Assembly: GCA_934526185.1 (NCBI GenBank)
Contig: CAKTAA010000018.1
Coordinates: forward strand, 1 to 33,320
Source of the DNA: an uncultured Eubacteriales bacterium
GTDB taxonomy: Bacteria; Bacillota; Clostridia; Oscillospirales; CAG-272
Direction of reading: 5' to 3'
Length of the DNA: 33,320 bases
A model generated the notes under the pieces. It was not told the origin of the DNA, made no database searches, and worked only from the letters and a program-made list of their open reading frames with translations. The position numbers were made by a program, and so were the translations under genes. Each line of letters begins with the position of its first letter. Within the stretch, counting starts at the first letter, position 1. This document shows positions 5,230 to 12,772 of the stretch, piece by piece.

Positions 5230-5451
5230 ATGGCATTTTCAATTCGTCTGACGGAGGAAGAAAGGGCAGTAGCAGACAGCTATGCAAAACTTCATTCCCT
5301 GTCTATTGGAGAGGCGTTCAAAAAGGCGTTGTTTGAGAAAATCGAAGATGAATATGATATAGTCGTTGCCGAGGACGCATACAAAGAATACTTGCAGAGT
5401 GGGAAGAAAAGCAGACCTGCAGGGGAGCTTTGGAAGGAACTCGGTCTATGA
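5230..5451 (+). CDS. relB: RelB-type antitoxin (ribbon-helix-helix)
   Basis: This 73-residue protein begins with the ribbon-helix-helix pattern 'FSIRLTEEERAVADSYAKLHSLSIGEAFKKAL' (residues 3-34) and continues with the acidic 'EKIEDEYDIVVAEDAYKEYL'. This is the common Firmicutes RelB/DUF6290 antitoxin layout. AAAGGAG precedes ATG 5230. Its TGA overlaps the toxin ATG (ATGA). The N-terminal strand would bind the palindrome at 5197-5211. It is intact. Confidence 0.92.
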   Translation: MAFSIRLTEEERAVADSYAKLHSLSIGEAFKKALFEKIEDEYDIVVAEDAYKEYLQSGKKSRPAGELWKELGL

Positions 5452-5717
5452 AGTATGCGGTTGAAACAACGCCAAGGTTTGACAGGGAGTTTAAGAAGCT
5501 CGACAAATACACGCAGCGCATGATAAAGGCTTGGATTGATAAGAACTTGGAAGGCTGCGAAAATCCGAGAGTGCATGGAAAGGGACTGACGGCGAACAGA
5601 AGCGGTCAATGGAGATACCGGATCGGGGACTATCGCCTGATATGTTCGATCCATGACAACGAGCTGGTGATCCTGACCTTGACGGTCGGACACCGGAGAG
5701 AAGTTTACAAGCAGTAG
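5448..5717 (+). CDS. relE: RelE-family toxin
   Basis: This 89-residue RelE/ParE-superfamily toxin has an N-terminal 'FDREFKKLDKYTQRMIKAWID' (about 10-30), the core 'GQWRYRIGDYRLICSI' (about 53-68) with the conserved arginines of RelE, and a C-terminal 'TVGHRREVYKQ'. Such enzymes cleave ribosome-bound mRNA. ATG 5448 was chosen over an in-frame upstream start because it overlaps the antitoxin stop. The module is flanked by the 78-bp direct repeats at 4992 and 5724, suggesting it arrived as a unit. Confidence 0.92.
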   Translation: MKYAVETTPRFDREFKKLDKYTQRMIKAWIDKNLEGCENPRVHGKGLTANRSGQWRYRIGDYRLICSIHDNELVILTLTVGHRREVYKQ

Positions 5718-5723
5718 GTTAGT

Positions 5724-5801
5724 GTTTGTTTGTTTGAGAGTAGTGTAAATTTATAAGGGACTCAAACCTGCACTGCGATTTGTTTTGAGATCCGCTCCGT
5801 T
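5724..5801 (+). repeat. Direct repeat, copy B (complete)
   Basis: This is the second copy of the 78-bp sequence described at 4992-5069. Here it runs on into the second hairpin arm and the U-run of the terminator at 5792-5819, so this is probably the original context. Confidence 0.8.
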
Positions 5802-5819
5802 CACTCGGAGCGGTTTTTT
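5792..5819 (+). terminator. Intrinsic terminator after RelE
   Basis: CCGCTCCG (5792-5799) and CGGAGCGG (5806-5813) form a perfect 8-bp stem with a 6-base loop, followed by six Ts (5814-5819). It ends the toxin-antitoxin transcript. It also lies directly beyond the stop of the convergent antirepressor gene. Confidence 0.9.
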
Positions 5820-6609
5820 ATACCGCTTTGTCGGAGAGAAACTTGTTGATGAAAAACGTTTGGCCCTTTCCAGTGATTTTGGTAGTACGGACGATTTTAT
5901 TCGTGCCGGACGCATCGTTAATGGTGCGCTCCTTAATTTCAAACAGTCCCATTTCCATTGAGCGCTGCGTCGGCATGTTGTAATCGGATCCGCGCTTAAT
6001 CAGATATCCGTTTTCGCGCAGCCACTTGAAGAGACGCATTTGACCAATTTCCACACCGTTCTGTCTCAGGAGCTTAGCCAGTTCTCCAACCAGAATGGAT
6101 GTATGGCTTGCCTCAACCGATTTTGCAAACAGTACTGCCGGTTCCTGCTCCCGAAGCTGCTGTTTCTGTTGTTCGCTTTCCCGCTCCAGTCTCATCCGCC
6201 CCTCTCTTTCCTGTTTCAGCGTGGTCGCAAGCTGGATGATTGTATCAGGGTTCAGCAGCGCTTCTTCGATCTTTTTCGGTGTGAGATAGGCACCGTGCTT
6301 TTGGATTGACGGTATCACCTCAGATGTAACCCAACGTTTGAATCGCTTTGCAGATTCGAGCTTGCTGGAAAGGATAAGACTGTACAAGCCGGATTCGTTG
6401 ATGATGGTCATTTGTTGTGATCCGCCAAGGGTGTCACGTTTCGTTACTCCCTTATCTTCGTCATCAACATGGTCGATAAGTGCCTTTCTTGAATTGCTGT
6501 AGCCAAGAATGTCTGCTACATCTTTTCCAACGAACCACACGTCGTCCTCTATCTTCACTGTCCGCATTTCTCCGAACTCCTCATTTTTAAACACTTGCAT
6601 TTCGTTCAT
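5818..6609 (-). CDS. Phage antirepressor (BRO-N and KilAC domains)
   Basis: This 263-residue protein has a BRO-type N-terminal domain (about residues 1-105: 'VWFVGKDVADILGY', 'DEDKGVTKRDTLGG', 'ESGLYSLILSSKLESAKRFK'). A coiled, charged linker (about 115-155) follows. It ends with a KilAC-type DNA-binding domain (about 165-255: 'LAKLLRQNGVEIGQMRLFKWL', 'NGYLI', 'TKITGKGQTFFINKFL'). Such proteins counteract a phage repressor and trigger induction. AGAGAGGAT precedes ATG 6609. It is preceded by a small HTH gene and driven from the divergent region at 6895-6923, opposite the repressor at 7021-7479. It is full length. Confidence 0.92.
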   Translation of the reverse strand: MNEMQVFKNEEFGEMRTVKIEDDVWFVGKDVADILGYSNSRKALIDHVDDEDKGVTKRDTLGGSQQMTIINESGLYSLILSSKLESAKRFKRWVTSEVIPSIQKHGAYLTPKKIEEALLNPDTIIQLATTLKQEREGRMRLERESEQQKQQLREQEPAVLFAKSVEASHTSILVGELAKLLRQNGVEIGQMRLFKWLRENGYLIKRGSDYNMPTQRSMEMGLFEIKERTINDASGTNKIVRTTKITGKGQTFFINKFLSDKAV

Positions 6610-6626
6610 TTTTCAATCCTCTCTTT

Positions 6627-6854
6627 CTATTTATGTATCTTATAGGAAACAAAATCTGTAAAAAAAATACACCTGATCTGGTCAAACGACAAATGCAGTG
6701 TATTGGCAATCCTCGTAATTTCACCTTGTTTAAATTCCACTTCACTTCTAAGTTTTTTATACAAGGTTTTGGGAGATATTCCTATCGTTCGCGCAAGCTT
6801 GGGAATGCTGTATCGATTCCTTCCAATTTCCGCATATAACTCTGTAATATTCAT
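6627..6854 (-). CDS. Cro-like HTH regulator of switch 3
   Basis: This 75-residue protein has a helix-turn-helix at about residues 13-50 ('RYSIPKLARTIGISPKTLYKKL', then 'QGEITRIANTLHLSFDQI'), typical of Cro-like phage regulators. GGAAAGGAG precedes ATG 6854. It is the first gene behind the perfect minus-strand promoter at 6895-6923 and lies 17 bp before the antirepressor gene. One copy of the operator-like motif TATAGGAAAC falls inside its 3' end (6641-6650). The divergent partner is the repressor at 7021-7479. Confidence 0.82.
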   Translation of the reverse strand: MNITELYAEIGRNRYSIPKLARTIGISPKTLYKKLRSEVEFKQGEITRIANTLHLSFDQIRCIFFTDFVSYKIHK

Positions 6855-6874
6855 GCGTTACTCCTTTCCAGTTT

Positions 6875-6991
6875 GTTTCCTATACGACACTTTAATTATA
6901 AACCATACTTTTCCTTTTGTCAATCCCTTTAGGAAACTTTTTTTTAATAATTTGCAAACACAGTTGCATTTTGGAAACAGTATGATATAAT
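6875..6991. promoter_or_regulatory. Divergent promoters and repeated TWTWGGAAAC sites (switch 3)
   Basis: On the minus strand TTGACA (6923-6918) and TATAAT (6900-6895) are exact, 17 bp apart. On the plus strand TATAAT (6986-6991) is exact with a weak TTGCAT 16 bp upstream. The decamer TWTWGGAAAC occurs at 6928-6937 and 6969-6978 (plus) and at 6884-6875 (minus), with another at 6641-6650. These are likely half-sites for the repressor at 7021-7479 or the Cro-like protein at 6627-6854. Confidence 0.75.
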
Positions 6992-7020
6992 TGAATCATA
7001 AAACAAAGGTAGGTAAGGAA

Positions 7021-7479
7021 ATGAATACGAGCGAGATTATTAAAACCAAAAGAAAAGAATTGAATTTAACGCTTGAGGATATAGCAAAAGCGGTAGATGT
7101 AGGAAAAAGTACCGTAAAAAAATGGGAAGACGGTTACATTTCCAATATGAGGCGTGATAAAATCGCGGCTTTAGCCAGTATATTGGAACTGGACCCAATT
7201 TCCTTTATTGTTGGCGATATTATTCCGGTGAAAGATACACAGAAAACTAATGACTCTAAATTCAACACAAATACACTTGACGCGGAACAGATTATAAAAA
7301 TGAATTATGGTGAAAACGTTTTACACATCATTCGGCTTTATAATCTATTAAACAAGGCAGGGCAAAGCCGTTTGACAGAAACTTTAAATGATTTAATCTC
7401 CATTCCGAGATATACAAAAGATAATATGTTATATGATAATTCGATTACTCTCAACGAAAATACAGCCGAAAATAAATGA
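7021..7479 (+). CDS. CI-like phage repressor (XRE family)
   Basis: This 152-residue protein has an XRE helix-turn-helix at about residues 4-60 ('KTKRKELNLTLEDIAKAVDVGKS' region, then 'KWEDGYISNMRRDKIAALASILELDP') and a C-terminal part of about 85 residues. That part does not show the Ser-Lys protease signature of LexA-type repressors. Relief of repression therefore probably depends on the antirepressor or the ImmA-like protein, as in ICEBs1-type systems. ATG 7021 follows AGGTAAGGA; the longer frame from 6991 has no ribosome binding site. Next gene: the ImmA-like protein, 148 bp downstream. Confidence 0.87.
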   Translation: MNTSEIIKTKRKELNLTLEDIAKAVDVGKSTVKKWEDGYISNMRRDKIAALASILELDPISFIVGDIIPVKDTQKTNDSKFNTNTLDAEQIIKMNYGENVLHIIRLYNLLNKAGQSRLTETLNDLISIPRYTKDNMLYDNSITLNENTAENK

Positions 7480-7627
7480 GATGTAGTTGTCACTGCGCGA
7501 ATTCATGAAATATTAAGAAAAAAGAACAAAAAGAAGAAGAATAGATTGCCAAATTTTAGTAGATGATTTTTGTCGTGTTTTGTAGTAGAATATGTTGTGA
7601 ACAAAATTATGCTTGGAGGAAAACAAA

Positions 7628-8398
7628 ATGCGACGAATTAAAGTGTTAGTTCAAAATTTTATTTCGGAATACCACTTAAAAGGCAAAGCGGTTTCAATTG
7701 AATCAATCACAGCGATATTAAGAGACCGAAAATTTGATATATACACATACAGCCTGGCAGACTGTGCTGATGTTACGATAGATCTGCTGGAGCATTTGAA
7801 TGTCTATGAATATGCCAATAGTGTAAAATGCTTTACATATGTTGATGCAAAACATAAGATTGTGTTTATTAATGATGATTTGACATCAGACGAACAGTTA
7901 TTCCTGCTAACACGCGAAGCTGCGCATATTTATTTACATTATTCAGACCAAAAAAGCGGAATTATTTCTAAAACAGATGCAACAAAAGAAAAAGAAGCGA
8001 ATGTGTTTGCCAGTCTTTTGTTAAGTAATCTCACTCCATTAGAAAGAAAATTTCAGAGACTGAATATTTCTTTTTCGATTCTTACAGGCGGCATTGTATG
8101 TTTGTTACTTCTTAGACTAATACAGCCGCATATGCAGCCAACAAGTCAAACAGAATTACCCAGTAACGCGCAAATCCAACAGACAATGAATACAGACAGC
8201 GCGAAACCGGATATCATACCGAACCCACAACATACATATTACTGGACGAAAGCCGGTACGGTATATCATATCTATAACGACTGCCAGCATCTGAAGAATT
8301 CAAACGAGATATACAGCGGCAACGTGGATGAAGCCGAAAAAAGCCGATGCTGCGAGACATGCCACATACGTTTCCTTTTAGAGAATGCGAATGACTAA
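7628..8398 (+). CDS. ImmA/IrrE-like protein with altered active site, membrane anchor and Cys-rich tail
   Basis: This is a 256-residue protein. Residues 1-140 resemble the ImmA/IrrE (M78) peptidase domain that cleaves XRE repressors. The expected HExxH reads REAAH (residues 96-100), so the first zinc ligand is Arg, while the distal 'EKEANVFASLLL' is kept. A single hydrophobic helix follows at about 148-165, then a flexible linker. A C-terminal motif 'VYHIYNDCQHL...CCETC' (His214, Cys219, Cys242, Cys245) looks like the small YHxxxC...CxxC metal-binding module attached to some secreted or membrane nucleases. GGAGG precedes ATG 7628. It sits directly after the repressor. It may be inactive as a protease, or a membrane-tethered sensor; this is inference. 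Confidence 0.75.
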   Translation: MRRIKVLVQNFISEYHLKGKAVSIESITAILRDRKFDIYTYSLADCADVTIDLLEHLNVYEYANSVKCFTYVDAKHKIVFINDDLTSDEQLFLLTREAAHIYLHYSDQKSGIISKTDATKEKEANVFASLLLSNLTPLERKFQRLNISFSILTGGIVCLLLLRLIQPHMQPTSQTELPSNAQIQQTMNTDSAKPDIIPNPQHTYYWTKAGTVYHIYNDCQHLKNSNEIYSGNVDEAEKSRCCETCHIRFLLENAND

Positions 8399-8438
8399 AA
8401 CACCCCGCGAACAGTATCGAATTCGCACAATGAGAAAA

Positions 8439-8478
8439 GCGGGGAGCTATACAGCTCTCCGCCCTTTGTTCTCTATTC
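8439..8478 (+). terminator. Probable intrinsic terminator between the ImmA-like gene and the integrase
   Basis: GCGGGGAGCT (8439-8448) pairs with AGCTCTCCGC (8453-8462), one G-T pair in ten, with a 4-base loop. A T-rich stretch CCTTTGTTCTCTATTCTT follows. It would separate repressor-operon transcripts from the integrase. Confidence 0.65.
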
Positions 8479-8551
8479 TTAATAATATTACTTGTTCTTC
8501 AGCGGTACTACCGCACGCGTCTTTCCAAAAGGCACAAAGAGGGGGCTGTCT

Positions 8552-9589
8552 ATGGTAAAAATAACAGAGCTTTCATCAGGGAGCTTCAATGCCAGAGTAT
8601 ACGATTATACCGACGCAAACGGTAAGCGTCACTATAAGTCAATTACAGGCCAATCCAAGAGAGATGTCACAAAGCAGATTGCTATATTTCTTGCTAACCG
8701 TGAAAACAGGTCGGCAAAATCTGTAGATTTGACTGTGGGAGAAGCCATTGATAAGTATATTGAAAGCAAGAACAATGTTTTGTCGCCTTCTACTGTCAGA
8801 GAATATAGGCAGACGAGGCGCAATGCCTTGCAGGAGCTTATGAATATAAAGCTGTCAAGGCTGACACCAGACGATGTGCAGAGAGCCGTAAACAAAGAGT
8901 CGGAGACACACAGCCCAAAGACAGTAAGAAATATGCATGGTCTGCTTTCTTCTGCGCTCACCGTCTACGCCCCTGAAATTCATCTCTCAACCACGCTGCC
9001 GAAGAAAGTGAAACCGGATATAAATATTCCAACGGAAGAGGAAATGCGCAGACTGTTCCAAGAGGTGGAGGGATCCGAAATTGAGATTGCAGTCTATCTG
9101 GCTGCCGTCTGCGGTATGCGCAGAAGTGAAATAGCGGCGCTGGAATGGGAGGATGTGGACCTGGACAAAGCACTGTTAACAGTCCGTGCAGCGAAAGTTT
9201 TAGACGCAGACAATCAATATGTGAAAAAGGGAACCAAAACGGTAGCGGGCAAGCGCACAATAAGATTATTTTCTCCCGTGCTGTGTGTTATGAAAAAAGC
9301 TGAAAGAACAGATAGCGGTGTTGTTCCTTTAAAGCCAAGCGCTATATCAAAGCGTTACCGCTCCGCACTTAAGCGAGCCGGAATATCGCACTACCGTTTT
9401 CATGATTTGCGGCACTATGCAGTATCTGTTATGCTGTCATTAAATATGCCAAAGAATTATATAGCGGATTATATGGGGCATGAAACCGAAAATATGATAG
9501 ATCAGGTATACGGCCACATTATGAAAGAGGCAAAACAGAGTTTCGAGGATCGTGTTAACGAGTATTATACAGCGCTTTTCAAATCGTAA
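8552..9589 (+). CDS. int: Tyrosine integrase
   Basis: This 345-residue site-specific recombinase has an N-terminal arm-binding domain (about 1-55), a core-binding SAM-like domain (about 60-145) and the catalytic domain (about 155-340). Visible catalytic residues are Arg190 (GMRRSE), His284 and Arg287 (FHDLRH), His310 (MGHE) and the nucleophile Tyr320 (QVYGH). ATG 8552 was chosen because GAGGGGG precedes it; a longer TTG-started frame from 8492 lacks a ribosome binding site. The gene ends 70 bp before a tRNA 3' end, the usual position beside the attachment site. It looks intact, so the element may still excise. Confidence 0.95.
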   Translation: MVKITELSSGSFNARVYDYTDANGKRHYKSITGQSKRDVTKQIAIFLANRENRSAKSVDLTVGEAIDKYIESKNNVLSPSTVREYRQTRRNALQELMNIKLSRLTPDDVQRAVNKESETHSPKTVRNMHGLLSSALTVYAPEIHLSTTLPKKVKPDINIPTEEEMRRLFQEVEGSEIEIAVYLAAVCGMRRSEIAALEWEDVDLDKALLTVRAAKVLDADNQYVKKGTKTVAGKRTIRLFSPVLCVMKKAERTDSGVVPLKPSAISKRYRSALKRAGISHYRFHDLRHYAVSVMLSLNMPKNYIADYMGHETENMIDQVYGHIMKEAKQSFEDRVNEYYTALFKS

Positions 9590-9610
9590 AATGCATCATA
9601 AAATGCATCA
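9587..9610 (+). repeat. Tandem 12-bp repeat beside the attachment site
   Basis: TAAAATGCATCA occurs twice head to tail with no mismatch (9587-9598, 9599-9610). The first copy contains the integrase stop codon. Tandem repeats near an att core are often arm-type binding sites for the integrase N-terminal domain; that role is inferred. Confidence 0.6.
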
Positions 9611-9658
9611 TGATTATTGATAAATGCTTATATATATGAGGTTTTCAGATGTTTTTAT

Positions 9659-9685
9659 CAGGTTCGACCCCTGTTACCCGCACCA
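9659..9685 (+). other. Attachment site: displaced 3' end of a tRNA (probably tRNA-Leu)
   Basis: The bases from 9661 fit tRNA positions 52 to 76 exactly: GGTTCGA with the T-loop, the T-stem arm, a seven-base acceptor strand TACCCGC, discriminator A and CCA. An acceptor of the type GCGGGT...ACCCGCACCA is usual for bacterial tRNA-Leu. Upstream pairing holds back to position 50 and fails at 49, and no D-arm or anticodon arm precedes. This is therefore a tRNA fragment left at the element-chromosome junction, with the complete tRNA expected at the other end outside the window. Confidence 0.75.
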
Positions 9686-9690
9686 TAATC

Positions 9691-9738
9691 GGCCGCCAAT
9701 TGTGAAACAATAAGTATCACAATTGGCGGCCAGTTTTT
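9691..9738 (+). terminator. Original tRNA terminator
   Basis: GGCCGCCAATTGTGA (9691-9705) pairs perfectly over 15 bp with TCACAATTGGCGGCC (9717-9731), with an 11-base loop, and is followed by AGTTTTT. It begins six bases after the CCA end, as expected for the terminator of the tRNA gene before the element inserted. Confidence 0.9.
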
Positions 9739-9764
9739 CATAAGGTGATATGGAGAAAGGTGTT

Positions 9765-9842
9765 ATGAGAAGAATTCGCACCTCTGCTAAAGCGTTTTTC
9801 ATCAAAGATGGAAAATTGCAGATAACGGAGGGAGGAGAATGA
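9765..9842 (+). pseudogene. NUDIX hydrolase N-terminal remnant
   Basis: A 25-codon ORF starts at ATG 9765 after GAGAAAGGTG and reads MRRIRTSAKAFFIKDGK before a stop at 9840. Many NUDIX hydrolases of clostridia begin in just this way (arginine-rich start, then 'SAKAxxIKDGKLLL'). The following DNA has fragments such as PGD and ETG that may be decayed Nudix-box sequence in shifted frames. Nothing longer survives. Confidence 0.4.
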
Positions 9843-9946
9843 TATATTATGCCGGGCGATTTAACGAAACGGGAAGCAGAGACGTGCAGCGCACGTCACG
9901 ACCATGCTTTCGGCAGGTCCTTTAAAATTCCCCGCAGCCATTGCAG

Positions 9947-9982
9947 GCGCAGATACGTGATTGCGGTATCTGCGCTGTTTTT
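9947..9982 (+). terminator. Intrinsic terminator downstream of the NUDIX remnant
   Basis: GCGCAGATAC (9947-9956) pairs perfectly with GTATCTGCGC (9966-9975), loop of 9 bases, followed by TGTTTTTAT. It probably terminated the lost NUDIX gene. Confidence 0.75.
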
Positions 9983-10396
9983 ATACGGCAGCCTGATTTT
10001 TTGTTATGTCAGGCGTCAGCGGATACTGTACGCGGATCGCACGGAGTCAGGCACCCGTTGTAAAGAATTACTGACATATTCTGTTTTTTTCCGCTTCGCA
10101 TTCCCTATTTGCTCCAATAACTGTAAAACAAAAAAGCTCCTCTTCTGCCCGGTTTCATAAACATACGAATTGTATCTGCAAAAGAGCCCTGTTTAGACAG
10201 ACGCTTTCCGCTACCTCCTTCAGAGGGATCCGCTCGAATACTATCTAACCTGGATATGACAACGGATGAAAGAACGATACGCCTGACGGATTCTCAACAT
10301 TACAGAGCCGGATTGCAAGGATAGCTGTATCAAGCTGTGTCATATTCTTAACGGCTGCAGCCGTTATGCAAAAGCACGTACGGCCAACGGAATGAA
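9983..10396. other. Gap without recognisable genes
   Basis: No ORF with a ribosome binding site or family resemblance is seen. The stretch holds an 18-bp perfect palindrome (10349-10366, TAACGGCTGCAGCCGTTA) about 30 bp beyond the stop of the tail-hub gene. It also holds a weak minus-strand hairpin with an A/T run near 10131-10187 that could terminate the head operon. It may be scar DNA from a deleted part of an older prophage. Confidence 0.4.
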
Positions 10397-12772
10397 TTAT
10401 ACAACCGCGGTATAGACAACCTCCGCGTGTTCAAGGCAAAACGGGCTGCTGCTCTCAAGCTCAAAGGCAAAACGGGAGCACTGCTTCGGCGGAATCGGCA
10501 GCCGGCAGAGTGCGCTTTTGTCCCCCATGCCGTCTATAACATAATCCTCCGCCTCCTCGGCGCCGTCATAAAACAGCCGGATCCTATACGATCCGGAGGA
10601 ATCGGTGCGAAGCCGCAGTCGAAGCTCTCTGGGATACTTTAAGACGCCGCCGTCTCCCAGCAGGCTCGACGCGGAGCGGAAACGGCTGAGCAGAGCGCTT
10701 TCCCTGTTTTCGTACGCCGTATCCCCGCAAAGACCGCAAATGGTCAGATGTCCTGAAGAATCAGCGCAGGCAAATGCAGTGCAGAACGGATGGAAAACAA
10801 AAAATCTGGGCTGGCTGAGCTCATAATAGAACCAGCGTGTATTTTCTCTTCCCTCCCGCAGCGGTACGCTGTCCGAAGGAATATAGGCGCCGTAATCCCA
10901 TACCCACATGCGCCCGCCGGCCGCAAAAAGATAGCGGCTGCCGCAGATTCCGCCGACTCCGCAAATCAGCTCGTCCCGTTCCGTATTAAAAATGCCGGGC
11001 GCGTCCGCGCTGCCCGAAAGCACATTTGCGGATACAAATTTCACCTTTCTCTCGGTCGACGCGGTGTTCATTCTCTCAATCAGACAAACGCCGTGCATGG
11101 AATTGACAAAAACGATTCGGTTGTCAGCGGCCGCAATGCTTTCCGGTATGTCGCAGCCGATGCTGTCGTGCAGGTCAAACATTTGAAAGGCGAGCGACTC
11201 GTCTGTATTGGAGACCTGAAACAAACGTGTGTTGTGTTCGGTAAAAACAATTGCCTGATTATAGAACTTCTGCAAACCGGTAATGACCGCGCCCCCACCG
11301 CCGACTGAGACCATTCTTTTATTCAGAAAGTATTCGCCGCCCCGGATGCCGACCGCATAAAAAGCGGCTCTGTCGTCCGCGTTGCCCGCCATCAGCAGAC
11401 AGGAAATACGCTGCGTTTCAGAATAGCCGAATCCGGTCGAAAAGGTACAGCCGAAGAGCTGCGCGCGTTTTTCCGCCATCAGCGAAGCGGAGCACTTGAA
11501 GCGCACAACGAGGCTGCAGGTTCGGACGCTGCCGAGATCAATCGAAATCACATTGGGCGAAAGGCGCGCTACCGAGACCTCCGAGCGGTCGATATAATGG
11601 TAGCTTTGGCTGGAAAAAAGCTCGATATCATTGAGATCGACATCGAGTCCCTGAATCGTCTGAAAATTCTGCGCGCTGGTAAAGGAAAAGCAGTAGTCAA
11701 AGTAGTCGCAGAGGATATTCAAATCCTCGTTTTCTGTATATGTTTCCGAAAGCGCGGAGGCCTCCGTTACATATTTGGGAATGCGCGGCTTGACCGTATC
11801 GCAAAACAAGCTGCTGTCTACAACGAGATACCTGGAGCCGTCATGCAGATAAACCTTGCCGTCCTCCATAAACATGAGATTTTTTTTGGTGTTCAGAACA
11901 CCGCAGGCAAGCGCGGTAAGCCCGTCGCCGCCGTCATAGGCAAAGAGAGAATCTCCCGCCTGAAACAGCGTGCAGCCGAACGCCTGCAGGGAATTGCCGT
12001 AAAATTCGTCGGGAATGCTGACGCCGGACAGCTCAAGGGCGCTGCTTTCACCGGTAAATGCAAGATTTGTGAGCTCAGCCGGCAGCGACTGCGTTTTCAG
12101 GTACACAGGCTCAAGATCGTAGACCTTGACAAAGACAGGATTGCATTCTGTCGTAAGAGCGGCGGCGTATTCCAGACTGACGATGCACTTGCCGGTATCG
12201 TTGGCCGTAAAAGGAACGGTCATGAGATATCTGTAAAAGCCGTCGGAAAGCTTTGTATAGACGGTCTGCTCCGCAGACGAAGAAATCAGCTTGCCCGGAT
12301 ATTCAAACATACGGAAGGAGACATTGGCTCGAACCTCAAAGAGAAAGGCAATGGACAAAAGGTAGCGCCTGCCGCGGTAAACCTCCGGAATTTCAAAGGA
12401 AACCCTGTCGCCGGCGGCGAAAAGCTTAATGGTCGTGCCCTGAGCAAGCTTCTGTACAGTGGCAGAGCCGTGAGCGGAAAAAAAGCCCACGGGAGCGCCG
12501 TCGCCCCCCGGCGTCAGATTGATGAGCGGAACGGAACGCCTGGCCAGACTGCAGAAAAGGCGTCTCGCCGGCCGCGTCTGTATACCGCCTCCGGCTGCAC
12601 AGCAGTTGAGCAGGCGCGGAGATTGGCTGTCGGGAAGAGCAGACGGCGGAGCATCGAGACGCAGACCGCCGTCAAGTGCCGGAAAGGAATAGGTTCGGCG
12701 AATGTCCTTGTTTTCGGAATAGCCGTTCTCCGACGGATAGGACAGAATTTTTTTTGCAGAAGCCGGGCACAT
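10397..12772 (-). CDS. Large virion protein, putative tail hub / packaged-DNA stabilisation protein (P22 gp10-like)
   Basis: This 791-residue protein has no signal peptide or membrane helix and is almost all beta-strand by eye, with short repeated units of the 'DSLFAYDGGDGL', 'GSRYLFAAGGRMWVWDYG' and 'SSGHLTICGLCGDTAYE' kind. 'SIGCDIPESIAAADNRIVFVNSMHGVCLI' is split across about residues 537-565 and resembles the beta-propeller core of tail tubular/hub proteins (P22 gp10, T7 gp12). It is longer than P22 gp10. ATG 12772 abuts the previous gene's TAA, with AGGTGG as ribosome binding site. It is the last gene of the head operon. The position supports a hub role; homology is suggestive only. Confidence 0.6.
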   Translation of the reverse strand: MCPASAKKILSYPSENGYSENKDIRRTYSFPALDGGLRLDAPPSALPDSQSPRLLNCCAAGGGIQTRPARRLFCSLARRSVPLINLTPGGDGAPVGFFSAHGSATVQKLAQGTTIKLFAAGDRVSFEIPEVYRGRRYLLSIAFLFEVRANVSFRMFEYPGKLISSSAEQTVYTKLSDGFYRYLMTVPFTANDTGKCIVSLEYAAALTTECNPVFVKVYDLEPVYLKTQSLPAELTNLAFTGESSALELSGVSIPDEFYGNSLQAFGCTLFQAGDSLFAYDGGDGLTALACGVLNTKKNLMFMEDGKVYLHDGSRYLVVDSSLFCDTVKPRIPKYVTEASALSETYTENEDLNILCDYFDYCFSFTSAQNFQTIQGLDVDLNDIELFSSQSYHYIDRSEVSVARLSPNVISIDLGSVRTCSLVVRFKCSASLMAEKRAQLFGCTFSTGFGYSETQRISCLLMAGNADDRAAFYAVGIRGGEYFLNKRMVSVGGGGAVITGLQKFYNQAIVFTEHNTRLFQVSNTDESLAFQMFDLHDSIGCDIPESIAAADNRIVFVNSMHGVCLIERMNTASTERKVKFVSANVLSGSADAPGIFNTERDELICGVGGICGSRYLFAAGGRMWVWDYGAYIPSDSVPLREGRENTRWFYYELSQPRFFVFHPFCTAFACADSSGHLTICGLCGDTAYENRESALLSRFRSASSLLGDGGVLKYPRELRLRLRTDSSGSYRIRLFYDGAEEAEDYVIDGMGDKSALCRLPIPPKQCSRFAFELESSSPFCLEHAEVVYTAVV

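Noticed and set aside
7480..7627. Promoter for the ImmA-like gene
   Set aside because: TTGTCA and TTGTCG are present but neither has a good -10 at 16-18 bp. The gene may be read from the repressor promoter.
9849..10160. 103-codon open frame after the NUDIX remnant
   Set aside because: Its start lies inside decayed NUDIX-like DNA and the frame crosses the intrinsic terminator at 9947-9982. The product resembles no family.
10131..10187. Possible minus-strand terminator after the hub gene
   Set aside because: The arms match over only about seven interrupted pairs and the loop is about 30 bases, so it is mentioned only as a weak possibility.
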